64,000 bases of DNA from Ophiosphaerella korrae (lineage: Eukaryota > Ascomycota > Dothideomycetes > Pleosporales > Phaeosphaeriaceae): contig JALNQF010000037.1 of assembly GCA_028456385.1 (NCBI GenBank), positions 1 to 64,000 on the forward strand, in the 5' to 3' direction. The position numbers and the translations under genes were made by a program. The notes beneath the pieces are model-generated. The model was not told where the DNA came from. It did not search any database and saw only the letters and a list, made by a program, of their open reading frames with translations. The first letter of the stretch is position 1. Each line of letters starts with the position of its first letter. This document shows positions 1 to 10,140 of this stretch, piece by piece.

Positions 1-780
1 AATTTTTAGAAGTTATTATAGTATAGTTGTCGAGATATTAGATGTTGAATTTTCGATTTTTTGGTGTATTTTAGAGTAGCTGTCTCGGTAATATAGCCGC
101 TTCGCTAATAGAATACGTTATATATTATATATAATTATAAATTACTATATATTACGTATCTAAGTTATAGTTTACTTTCTAATTAAAGTTATTACTTTAC
201 TTATCTTATACTTTGTTAGTACTTAAGTTAGGACTAATTAGTTCTATCTTAATTTCTCTTATTACTACTATAACACTATTATTTACAAGTTTATTACTTA
301 ATTACTATATATACCTTAGTTATTAACTTTAGTTTACTATAACTATCTTTATATATAGTAATAATTAGCTATAATAAATATATAATATATAAAACCCTAA
401 ATTTCGAATTACTTAGACTTAAGGTACTACTAGGTTAATATAACCTAACTTAACCTAACCTTATTACTAGGTTGTTATAAGTGCGTATTAGTATATATAC
501 TAGTTTAGGTAATAGAATACTAAGCTTAAGTAAGCTTAGGCTCCTATTTTGCTACGTAATATAGGTTAAAATATAACCTTTTAATAGGTTAGGGTTAGGT
601 TAGGTCTAGGCCTAACGTAAGCTAACCTAACCCTAACCTAACCACGACCTATTTACTACCCTACTTTAGGGAGGAAATTAGGCACAATTACGCTAACTCA
701 TGTTAGCTTACAGCGAGCTTAGGGTTACTCAGCCATAACTCATGCTACTTACTTATTACGTTACACCCCTACGTAACTCA
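1..780. repeat. TA-rich, RIP-like gene-free block
   Basis: The block is dominated by TA dinucleotides and has no credible reading frame. Base composition changes sharply to about half GC near position 780. This is what RIP (C to T in CpA) leaves of an old repeat in ascomycetes; no transposon protein can be read through it. Several TTAGGT/TTAGGG-like strings lie at 440-470 and 585-640, including a 19-bp inverted pair. RIP as the cause is inferred from composition only. Confidence 0.7.
585..640. repeat. 19-bp inverted repeat of telomere-like TTAGGG/TTAGGT units
   Basis: Bases 585-603 are the exact reverse complement of 622-640, separated by 18 nt. Each arm consists of TTAGGG/TTAGGT-type hexamers, so two telomere-like tracts meet head to head. 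It lies inside the TA-rich block. Confidence 0.8.
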
Positions 781-2908
781 ACGTCAAATCCGGTAAAAGC
801 TTTGTGTGAGAGTAGATTTCATTTAATTGTTTATCGCTATTTTTCCAAAACGATTTGATTCGACCAGTCTACGCAATTACGACGATGATGAAGGCGGAGA
901 GTCGGTGATACAAGTGCTTGCTACGACCCGGCCTGCCAATTTGTGCAACACGGCAGGCGCAAGGACGTGTTTGGAGAAGATCTTTCGCCCAGCACAATTA
1001 AACTCTTATCGACAAGTCTAAATGGCGATAAGCAGGCTTTGGCCTCGAGGTTGGAGGCCAAGACGGCAGTCGAGGGCATCGCCCCGTTTCATCTATAAAC
1101 GTGGTCCGCTTGCCTCAGTCACTTCTCACCCTTTCATCTCAATTGGGTTGGGCGACGTCAGCGTTTTGCGGCAGCTTTGAAAGGCTTTCCTGGAGGGGCA
1201 ATTTTCAGCTGTTGAACTAATTCGAGCGGCACAGCCGATGTGTGATTCTGCAATGCACTCGTAGTTTTATCGATTGTGGGGAGCCAACGTCAGAGTGCAG
1301 AGACTAGCAAGTGGCAGCTGCATGGCCAATGGATTCAACAGCGGAAGTGGTCGGATTGATCTGCACTGAGTGGCGACGATTCCCGAAAAGGCTGCCTCAG
1401 GTTGCGACTCGTCCTCAGTCGGACGAGGCAGGCACGATCATCACACCTCCCCAAAGCTTGATGGTCTTGTCGCCTGGTGGCCTCGCGCCGACTTGCAGTC
1501 TCATTGTGAAACGGGTCAACGCAAGGCAGTACCCTCATTTAGAGAGTTAGCCACGCCGCAGTAAGCAGTCCTTCGTCAGCGACCGGAAGAGAGCGGTTCA
1601 TGCATGCGTCTGCAAGGCACGCTGTTGGGACCACGAATGAACGATCTGCCTGTCTTGCCACGCCGATTTAGGCACGAGCTAGGGCTTTTTGGAGGCCAGT
1701 CCAGAACCACATCAAGTTTGGGATGACAGCGAATGGCGGCTCAACGCGACACAGCGCATCGCCGTTTGCGGGGCAGAAAAGAGCACCGAAAACAGATGCA
1801 GAGAGCTCTTTTGCATTGGTGTCCAGACCGCAAGCAGAGTCTGACCCGACCTCTTGTCGCTCCGGTGGTCAGTCTCGGCGTCAATGCCGCGTCCAAATCA
1901 AAGCGAGGAAGCCATGCGCCTCTCTCCTGGGAAGAATTGAAACGAAGCCGGCCGAGATGGTCCAACCAGGTGGTCGGCAGCATGGGGGACACGCAAACAA
2001 GCCGACTGCATGAGACATGTTGGCGCCGACTTTGCGCCCGCGCGTCGTCGGTTGATTCGCTCGGCCGGGAAAACGTCGTCAGGGCTAAACTGCATGTGGC
2101 TGTTTCGAGGCTCTAAACCTGGGCGACTGACAGACGTCGGCGTGTGGTTCGCTGTTTGGGAAGACAGCTCAACACGGCTTGCTTAGCCTCCCGCTCCAGG
2201 GGCCCTGGTACGTTTTTCCTCTTTGCGCCCTCATCATTAGGCTCTCCCTTCGTTTGCTCTTCGTTTGCTCTCTTTGTTTCGCACGTTGGCTTCACTGCTA
2301 TTCACTGCATTCACACCCTCCTTGATCGCGACCTGGTTGTTCGCTCCTTACGACAGCTGGACGTCCACACGCTCTTTGACAGACCATATTGCCTTTCAAC
2401 TACACCACTTTATCTTCTTGCCACCCGCTGCAAGTTCAGCGACGGAAACACAAACAGAAACAGAATATCCAAAACAACGCCTTGGAAGGGAGTCCCACAG
2501 AACCTCTCGAAGCTCCTGCATCGACTTTGGCTTGGCCCGAATCACGAGTCAACTTAAGTGCGACCTGGTATCACAAGTACTACCCGAAACAAGACTCCGC
2601 GACACCCCCAGGCGCACACGCCCTCGACGCAAACCTCGCCGAGCACAGTGTGACCGATTTGCAAGCCCTTTTTGTCACTCTGTAAAGACAGAGTCGAAGT
2701 GTTCCTTTGGAGCCTGTCCATTTGACCTATTTGACCTCGTGCCTTACCAAGAGCAATCTATCCCCGGCGTACCCCGCAATCTTGCAGCGCTCTTCTCCAA
2801 GCAACCAACTACCTTCCACCTTGGAATTACCGGCCCCAAAACCCACGCCCTGGGCCCTCTTTTCAATTTCTAAAATCTATTCCGAATTAACCCATACGTG
2901 CCATCAAT
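781..2908. other. Gene-free stretch with a long pyrimidine-rich leader region
   Basis: There is no convincing gene. Short overlapping frames on both strands look random. From about 2215 the plus strand becomes rich in C and T, typical of fungal core promoters. The next start codon is at 2909, so the transcript there probably has a leader of several hundred bases carrying upstream frames (for example in 2265-2873), unless an unrecognised leader intron is removed. Confidence 0.4.
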
Positions 2909-3739
2909 ATGTCTCTTGTGCGGGCTGTTACTAGGCGCACCAAGCGCACTGAAGTGCCGTCTTTGCCACCAAATCGGAGCCAGAGTGTCAAGAATCCCTC
3001 TACCCAGATCGACCGTGCCAAAATCTCCCTGCCTGTTGCCTTGGTGTCGACAACCAACATGCTCAGCTACAACGCTCCGGATATCACAACCATGAGACAC
3101 ATTTCTACTTCAACTTCCTCGTCTCACTCTTCGGCAGAAGACTCGGATCACAGTGCTTCGACTACTCGCTCCCGCTCCTCTACCGTTGGCTCGCGGGACA
3201 CCACTCTCACTGATGCTTCGTCTGTCGAGTCTTCACCCACATCGCCTGCGCCAAACCATCTCTCAGGCTACTTTTCCTCGGCAAGCAAGCAACTGCGAAA
3301 GTCGGTCTCAACCAGCAGTCTCCACCAAGTGAAAGAAGAGGTCGTAGAACCCATTCCAGCTATCCCTCTGAGGGCAATTTCCCATAGCAAGCGTGCCCAT
3401 GAGCGGCTGGCTGCGAAGCGATCTCAGTACAATATCACTTCGCGTGGCAGTACGGGCTCGCTGCGAAACTCTCGGGAGCATCGTGCGTCGATAGACATGT
3501 TCAGCCCCACTATCGCAGAGGAAGGTCACCCATTTGGCCGTGAATTGGAGCAGCTCAACGAGGTTGTTGAAGAATTTGGTGGCGTTGTCCGAGACGCGGA
3601 GACTCAGGCCGACCTGACCATCATGCGCTCAAAGAACTTGGCTGCTTACTGTGCTGCCGACTACCTCTCCGAGATCCGACCACTATTCAGCAACCGATTC
3701 GGGATTCCACAACAGGCACCAGCCATGGCATGGATATAG
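2909..3739 (+). CDS. Conserved hypothetical protein, Ser-rich, 276 aa
   Basis: This single-exon frame starts at the first ATG of the open frame (context ATCAATATG). Residues 60-125 are a low-complexity Ser/Thr-rich stretch, probably disordered and phosphorylated. The last 90 residues are more ordered, with a motif around HPFGRELEQLNEVVEEFG followed by a C-terminal YLSEI..LF segment. I associate that C-terminal pattern with an uncharacterised Pezizomycotina protein family, but no function is known to me. No signal peptide or membrane segment is visible. The preceding leader is long and pyrimidine-rich, which suggests a regulated promoter. Confidence 0.75.
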   Translation: MSLVRAVTRRTKRTEVPSLPPNRSQSVKNPSTQIDRAKISLPVALVSTTNMLSYNAPDITTMRHISTSTSSSHSSAEDSDHSASTTRSRSSTVGSRDTTLTDASSVESSPTSPAPNHLSGYFSSASKQLRKSVSTSSLHQVKEEVVEPIPAIPLRAISHSKRAHERLAAKRSQYNITSRGSTGSLRNSREHRASIDMFSPTIAEEGHPFGRELEQLNEVVEEFGGVVRDAETQADLTIMRSKNLAAYCAADYLSEIRPLFSNRFGIPQQAPAMAWI

Positions 3740-4531
3740 TCAGCCCACCACCTTTAAGCCTACTTTACTCTGGTCCTCGGTTTCCTTACCCACCCGATAC
3801 CATAGACGATGGTCTCTCTCGCTTCTAGTGTACATATTCACGGCCTTTCATTCACGTCTGTCCTTGACCGTAATTCTATTTTTTATTTGTCTGCTGCAAG
3901 GGTTGGAAGGAACGGAACATGGCGTTCCGGAATCTCATCATCAGGCTGGGGTACATATACCCCGTTCTTCACTACGAACCTTGTCCATGTCTTTACTGTA
4001 TGATTGTATCTGATATGTAGTTGGCCGCCAGAGATTGGCGAGGCGGTGAAACCAAACTGTTTTGGATTTGTAGATTGGATTCTCCTAGTACTACATTCTC
4101 TGCAGTGTCTCACCTAGATTTGCATACGCTCCAAATATAAGTGCACGTACTCGAAAGAGTCTGTTTGCGTAAACTCGCCGTCTGACTGCGTCTTCATCCC
4201 CGCGCCCCAGTTCTTCACATGCAACGCGCGCTATTTTCGGCCTCGACATCACCCCTCCATTTGGGCCCCACGAGGACGGGGAATTAATGTGGAAGGTAGT
4301 ATTGCAATCCAGCAGCTGCCGGGCGCAGAAACCTGGGCCGGCACATGCCAATCTACATGGGACAAAGCCCCATGTACCCTCTGAGGCGTGTGATGTGATG
4401 TAGGGATAACAATCTCAAACCGGGGGCACCTCGCCCTGCTAGCGCCCTCGGCCCCGGAGAAACACATCGGGCTTCATCGCAAGGCCAACCTCGCACCGCA
4501 AACCCCAATTGACGCCCCCCACAACGCCAAT
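3740..4531. other. Intergenic, 3' region and promoter of mL54 gene
   Basis: No gene is seen. The stretch holds the 3' end of the upstream gene and the promoter of the ribosomal protein gene that starts at 4532. Small frames on both strands lack family resemblance. Confidence 0.5.
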
Positions 4532-5246
4532 ATGATCTGTCGCAACTGTCTCCGTGCCGCTTCGCGCGCCCGTGTTTCCTTTCCTACAGCCTCAACGCCA
4601 CAATACTCGCGCTCCCTGCGCACTTCATCGCGACTATCAAACGCAACACCAGCAACATCCTCGTCCTCATCCGCCGCCCAGCCCTTCAGCACGCCGCTCA
4701 CCCCCGCGCCATCCCCCGCCCTCAAAACACAAGCCGCCGAGTTCGCGAAAAAGAAAGTCGTCCCGCTAGTGAAAAGCAGCATTGCAGCGGGGACCCCGCT
4801 GAAAGGGCTCAATTTCGAAAAAAACAAGGCCGATCCCGTGGCGCTAGCAGACGACGAGTACCCCCCTTGGCTCTGGACGCTTCTAGCGCGGCAGGAAAAA
4901 CAGGCCGAGGGGGCAGGCCAGGGCGATCTATTCTGTACGATTCCTTCCTTCCTCCCTCATGAGTCCACGCCCCTGCGAACTGCAAAACTAACGTTGCCCA
5001 CTAGCCAAGTCCAAGAAACAGCGTCGTCTAGCCGCGAAACGGCTGCGCAGAGAACAGGCGATGAATCCGGACAGCTTGGTGCCCAAGGTTCCCATCTACG
5101 AGCAGACGATTGATTTGCCTGCCGGTGATGGCTCGGTGGCGGGCGCGGTGGAGGCGGCCGAGGCGAGGGATGGGTTGACCAAGGCGATGAGGAATAAGAG
5201 GCGGGCGACGATTAAGGAGGCGAATTTCTTGAAGGCTATGGGGTAA
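4532..5246 (+). CDS. MRPL37: Mitochondrial large-subunit ribosomal protein mL54 (MRPL37 family)
   Basis: The model has two exons, 4532-4934 and 5005-5246, giving 214 aa. The intron (4935-5004) has a GTACGA donor, a CTAAC branch and a CTAG acceptor, and the frame joins as GDLF-SKSKK. The first 60 residues are rich in Arg, Ser and Thr with few acids, as expected for a mitochondrial targeting peptide. The core (about 90-120) carries the family pattern LKGLNFEKNKADPVAL...EYPPWLWTLL. The C-terminal part is basic (KKQRRLAAKRLRREQ, then RNKRRATIKEANFLK), fitting an rRNA-binding subunit of the mitoribosome. Family assignment rests on the L-x-G-x-N ... DPVAL ... EYPxWLW pattern known for fungal mL54. 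Confidence 0.88.
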
Positions 5247-5806
5247 GTTGCGGGTAGGTTTGTAAATATAGGAACGAAATGGAATGTGTATGTAGGTATG
5301 GATGTAGTGAAATTGGTGTTATATTGCGCCATTCTACAATAGGGGGGGATAACCAAGGCGGGCTTGACCGCTGGGTTTTGGTTGTGAACTGTGGCTGAGT
5401 TTTGGGCTGAGGGGGGAGTACATTACAGTCTCAGCTATTTGGGCCAAGATCTACTTTCACACCAAATATCCGCTCGCCAGTCTTCCGCTTCGCTCGGCTC
5501 CCTCCAAACACCACTCTTCTACCCGATCCATTCCGCCGCCGCAGAACCTTTGGAGAGTCATCGTCGTGAAGCATTGCCGCCTATTCGCCAGTATTTCTGG
5601 TCGCTTCGATATACTTCCATTGCAAACCCCTAGGCTATGTTAGGATATTATTGTGAGCAGTAGCCTATTTATGTGAATTGAAATATCCAACAACACTTCA
5701 ACGGTAATGGATGATACAAAGTCTGGCTGAGGTCTGTTTTCGGCTCATCATCGGCTTGCATATCATTGTTCAGACATTCAAGTCGTTCTGCCTTTGTCAA
5801 GTCAAA
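5247..5806. other. Intergenic
   Basis: No gene or clear element is seen. The frame at 5391-5633 has no start context, domain or homologue that I recognise. Confidence 0.4.
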
Positions 5807-6236
5807 ATGCTCTCCAACTCTCTTCTTCGGTTACTTTTAGTGGTTTCTGCCGCAACCATGGCGAGCGCTTCACCAGCTGGATTCTGCCGATATCGAATAC
5901 GTCGCATCCTACCTTTGATTCATCGGCGAGTCCAACACCGGCGCCAGTACACGTTGGACCATGCCTACCAGTGGCAACACCTGGGAAGAATGGGCTATCC
6001 CTGTTCCCGGAGTCGACTCTGTTGTTCTGGCCTTGGCTAAGCACACAGCCCCATTCGTGGCAACATCAGTTTTCTACGAGGATTTGGCTGCCACCATCGA
6101 TACCATTGGAGGCCAAATGCCGGCCAAGGTCAACAAGATGAACCTTGTGTACAGCTCCGCAGAATACAAGGTCACCAAGGCACGATTTAATGGCATTACG
6201 GTCAAGCTAGTGCGGGATCCCAACTTCTCGAAATAA
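5807..6236 (+). pseudogene. Decayed small secreted protein gene
   Basis: ATG 5807 opens a good secretion signal (MLSNSLLRLLLVVSAATMASASP), but that frame then runs into unlikely Arg-rich sequence. The credible mature protein lies one frame over. It begins around 5877 (LDSADIEYVASYL), meets TGA at 5916-5918, and continues as FIGESNTGASTRW through to TAA 6236, ending VRDPNFSK. The open distal part is about 105 codons. No GT-AG intron that I can find repairs both the frame change and the stop. I therefore read it as a secreted protein gene broken by one indel and one nonsense codon. Two alternatives are an unrecognised intron, or a short functional gene starting at an internal ATG (5961). Confidence 0.45.
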
Positions 6237-6434
6237 ATTGAAGAAGTGAATCGTGGCACATTATTGGGAGATTTAGACGCAGGACAGTTGGGTACGGGGT
6301 ATTCTCAAGGTGCTAGATCGATAAAGCACTGTACGCGGAACATGGAACTATTGGTGCATGACCCTAATATCACATAATGTTATAGTCTTGATTAATTGTA
6401 CACCCAAAATCTGCACGAGTCTTGGTTGATCTTC

Positions 6435-7115
6435 TCAACGTCTCAATGCGTCTTCTACATATTTGCGGACATGGTCGGCAACCCGTTCCCAATACCTATC
6501 CGCTTGTCCAGGGCGTTCGTCTCTGGCTATCGTTAACTTGTCCAGTGCAGTCAATGTAACATAAAGCTGCGTTTCTGAGAAGCGGCTCCCAAAAGTGGCC
6601 TGCATAGCGTTTGAAGTATCTTCCAGCAAAGGCTAAGGCCACGCATGGGCCTGAGTGACAAAGTCGTGCACTGTGACAAACTGCTGTGCTGTAGGCCCCA
6701 TTGTCAAAGGCAGCGGGGGATGCAGACGATCTTGATCACAACAGCGCATGGGTTTGCGGCGAGGCTCTGTAGTCCACTGAACTTGACCGCTATCGTGCTG
6801 GGCATGCAGCTCGTGTTAGTCTACCCAGCCTGACCCTCAATCCTTCGACTCCATTAATTGCACAGTGATGGACGAAATCGGTGGCTCTGTTGCCGGAGAC
6901 GCCGAAATCTGGTGAAAGGATACAGCATCGACAGCGGTCTGCTAGTATGGAGGTAAAGATGAAGAAATTGCGCTGAGATCGTCTGCGACATAGCCTGTAG
7001 ACTGGATTCAACCGAATGGCCTCCATCGAACTCGAAGCATGTCCGTGGAGGTGAAAACCGGAGTGTGCGAGGTGCGGAGGATGTCAAAAGTTGGGATCTC
7101 AGTTGGTGCCGACAT
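6435..7115 (-). pseudogene. Possible decayed ORF with five in-frame stops
   Basis: Reading the minus strand from ATG 7115 to TGA 6435 in one frame gives 227 codons without any frameshift. There are internal stops at 7010-7008 (TGA), 6944-6942 (TAG), 6839-6837 (TGA), 6818-6816 (TAA) and 6635-6633 (TAG). The 35 N-terminal residues and the last 64 (ending DRYWERVADHVRKYVEDALRR) look protein-like. Five stops are fewer than chance predicts for random sequence (about ten) but not decisively so. The product is not recognised. It could be a RIP-decayed gene or only a run of plausible sequence. Confidence 0.3.
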
Positions 7116-7488
7116 TTTGGAGGATTGAGGGTGTGGTGGCGACGTTTGCTTTTGGGAGGGGAGAGTTGAGCTTATGAGTGGTTGTGGAACAATGGGGACT
7201 GGCCCGAGAAAGGAAGTCAGACCTGATGGCTGATATCACCTATACCAAATCATGACTGACTATTTTCATGCAGTTGTCTGTTTTTCTTCGTCATGGGCTC
7301 TGGATGGTGTTTATCGAATTCCATGTCCTTCGTTACTCGCAGGTTCGTTCCATTCACTCCCACCTCCTTGCCAAGCCATGACTAAGCGAGGATAGCGCAA
7401 ACGCTTGACCCACGAGAGCTCTTCTTTTGCATGGAACGCAAAGACACTTTTACTACCACATTGCATCCTGGAAAAACTAGGGTGCAGA
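7116..7488. other. Intergenic
   Basis: Nothing beyond promoter sequence for the gene starting at 7489 is seen. Confidence 0.4.
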
Positions 7489-8308
7489 ATGGCTGACGAG
7501 GACAATTTCAACAATTTCAATACTCTTTATCAGTCTTGTCATCAGGAAGCTCTTCAGGGAAGTAAAGGTTCTCAGATCAATGCCAGGTTCAAGAAGGAAG
7601 GGTCTGAACAAGATCTTCGTGGTTCTGGGAATCGCAGGGGTGCGATCATTCTACGGGTACTTATGACAAAGCCAGACCCTCACACGAGCCCTATGAGGTT
7701 TGTTGCTCCATTTGGCTGGAAGGAACAAGCAGAGCTGCATAATGGCGCAGGATGGGGAGCAGAAGACTGGCTGTGCCCCAACTGCTTTGAGCCTCAAATC
7801 GAGCATACCCCAGAGCACTGCCCACATTTGTGTATTACATGTGGAGAAACGCACCAGGGCCGTGTATGCATCCTCCTCCCACTATTTTTTTATTTGTGCA
7901 ACTGACAAGCCCCAGTATTGCCAAGAGCGTTGGTTGCCGTGGTTGTGGTACACAAACCATGGTCATCGAATTCCTTTTAGGGGTGAAGTCCACAGTTTTC
8001 GGCCGTCGACCGAGGACTTGAAAGAGCTTCGTGGAACATATCACTACTTCAAGAAGATTGAGTCTGCTGAGGAGGCACAAAGCAGGAAGCGCACTTCGGG
8101 CGAGGCAGGGTTTGATCTCAAGTATATGTCTCGAGACGCACTTATGGAGCATGTCAAAGCGACTGAACTCAAGGCTGAAGTCTTCATGAAGAAGCAAAAG
8201 CAAGCTATAACTGACAGGCAAAACGCCATCGCTAATCTCGAGGGTGCCCGTGTTGAGGTTGAGCAATTGAAGACAAAGAACAAGCAATTGAAATCTGGAA
8301 GGCCATGA
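7489..8308 (+). CDS. Zinc-cluster / coiled-coil protein of unknown function
   Basis: The model has two exons, 7489-7863 and 7910-8308, giving 257 aa. The 46-nt intron has donor GTATGC and acceptor ACAAG preceded by CTGAC, and the frame joins as THQGR-PQYCQERW. Residues about 88-135 hold a metal-binding-like cluster (WLCPNCF, EHCPHLCITCGETH, then QYC), with seven Cys/His in zinc-ribbon or knuckle spacing. The C-terminal 100 residues are charged and heptad-like (ALMEHVKATELKAEVFMKKQ, EQLKTKNKQLK), so a coiled coil is likely. No signal peptide is present. The zinc motif next to a dimerising helix suggests nucleic-acid or protein binding; I do not recognise the family. It sits between decayed genes, in accessory-type DNA. 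Confidence 0.6.
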
Positions 8309-9319
8309 AAGAGGATATTCCTCGAAAATTGTTTCACCCCTATAAGCCCAAAGTATTAGTCCTATCTGCCTACAAGGAAATTGAACTCTGGACTCTGGGC
8401 CTGAAAGCATAGCCTCACAACGAGACGGAGGTGGCGAGGTGGTCATCAAGGCTGGGGAAGTGGAAATAAAAACCAATGGTATTTGAGAGATGAGGTCCAA
8501 TTCGCTGATTGATAGCTTGCTCTTGGAGAGCTACATGGTGTACTATTCCAATAGCAGTTTCATGCGCTCATAGTATATCAGGTGAAGGCACATTTAGCAC
8601 CCTCGTGAGAAACATCGGATGCGTTGCTCTTCATAGTTCAATTCAGTCATGCTCGTTTTCAACGCATCAACGTGTTCCTACTAACTATAACTAGTAGTAT
8701 ATCATGAAGCACTTTTACAGGTATCTTGGCTAACTCGTCACAGAATCATAGGCAGGGCGCATGGAAGTCATGATACAGCCGGCATGTGAAATCGCTCGAG
8801 TATACAATTCAATTCTTCTGTTTGTTTTGACGGCATCGCTACATTTTGCTAACATGTTCGGCGAATAAAGGCGCCGATGCGAGTACCAAAATTGATCAAC
8901 CCCAGGCAATCATCTATCTATACTAATCTCACTTCATATCTGCAAAGGCATTGTCTGCTGTACCTGCTCGTCAAAAAAACAATACTGTCCGAGCCTCAAT
9001 GCTGTCTGCCTTGACCGAGCTTACCAACGTGCAGCAGTGCTGTATACAAGGATACGCTAGGACTTCATGCAAACAGTAATATACTATCTTCTAGCATAAT
9101 TCTATAATAAAATACCTTGTTGTTGTCGAATAATCGTTGTCAATTGTCACGCGGCTTGGCAGGGTGCGCTAATATCAGGTGGTCCCCTTCCCATCTCAGA
9201 GTTTCTTAAAATAAAAGTAACAATAAACGATAGTCAACAATTTACACCTCGCGCAGCCGTCACAAACTTGAGGTGAAGCAACGTTTTTCCTCCTGGCATC
9301 TGCGTCAACCACCACAGCC
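8309..9319. other. Intergenic, no gene seen
   Basis: About 1 kb without a credible frame. AT content rises around 9060-9240. No element was identified. Confidence 0.4.
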
Positions 9320-10062
9320 ATGGTAAAAATACAAATCCTCTCTGATCTTCATCTAGAGGCTCCAGTGGCGTACGATGTCTTTGAAATAACTCCAACAGCA
9401 GAGTACCTTGCGCTGCTCGGGGACATTGGCTACGCCAAGGACGTTGGTTTGGTCGATTTTCTTCGAAAACACCTGGCTAAATTCGAAATCATCTTCTTTG
9501 TTCTCGGCAACCACGAGCCATATCACTCGTCTTATGTGGCTAGCAAGCAAGCGGGAAGTTCGTCCTCCTTGACCAAGCTCGGTAAGATCTATCGCCAACG
9601 GTGTCTATTCTTGGCTGCACACTCTTCTCCAACATCACAGATGCCCAAAAAGACTTTGTCAACTTTGGACTCAATGATTTCTACCACACAGAGGGCTGGA
9701 CCGTGGAGGACCATGTGCAGAAGCACAAATCCGAGCTTCGTTGGCTCAACTCTGAAGTTCAGAAGCTCATGGAAGAATCGGACCGCAAGATCATCATCAT
9801 GTCACACTACTCTCCGACCGATGATGCTCATGCTATCGACCCCAGGCACAAAAGCAGTAATACATCATCTGGCTTCATGACTGATCTGTCCCAAGAGATT
9901 TGCTTCTCCTCAGAACGTGTTGCGGTGTGGGCTTTCGGACACACTCACTTCAACTGTGATTTTGAACACGAAACTCATCAGACTAGACTCATTACGAATC
10001 AGCGTGGTTACTACTTTGCGCAATCGAATGGCTTCAATCCGGGAAAGGTGGTTGAGCTTTGA
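9320..10062 (+). pseudogene. Broken calcineurin-like metallophosphoesterase gene
   Basis: The N-terminal half reads in one frame from ATG 9320 and has the metallophosphoesterase signatures SDLHLE, LGDIGY and GNHEPYHSSY. The C-terminal half reads in the next frame (about 9550-10062) with LGCTLFSNI, GWTVEDHVQKHKSELRWLN, SHYSPT and GHTHFNCDFE. Upstream of LGCTLF that second frame reads KFVLLDQAR, stop, DLSPTVS, so a TAA (9583-9585) stands where the family usually has a Tyr. Around 9545-9550 a stretch normally present between YHSSYxASKQ and FVLLDQ is missing and the frame shifts. The gene is therefore broken by a deletion-frameshift and a nonsense codon. The intact family hydrolyses phosphoesters using two metal ions held by these Asp, Asn and His residues. 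Confidence 0.8.
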
Positions 10063-10140
10063 AAGGGGCTCAGACTCGGACTCAAAGAAAATAATGGAGG
10101 TATGGTCTTGTCGAAAGAGAACCTATTTTAGTGGCCCATG

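Noticed and set aside
1733..2116. Overlapping frames on both strands
   Set aside because: Random-looking composition with no start context or family resemblance.
2265..2873. Plus-strand frame of 202 codons upstream of the 276-aa gene
   Set aside because: It shows no domain, no conserved pattern and low-complexity CT-rich codons, and overlaps other equal frames. It is better read as leader sequence.
9582..9641. GTAAGA...CACAG as an intron in the metallophosphoesterase
   Set aside because: It would delete the conserved VSILGCTLFSNIT segment and does not restore the missing stretch upstream. A broken gene explains the data better.
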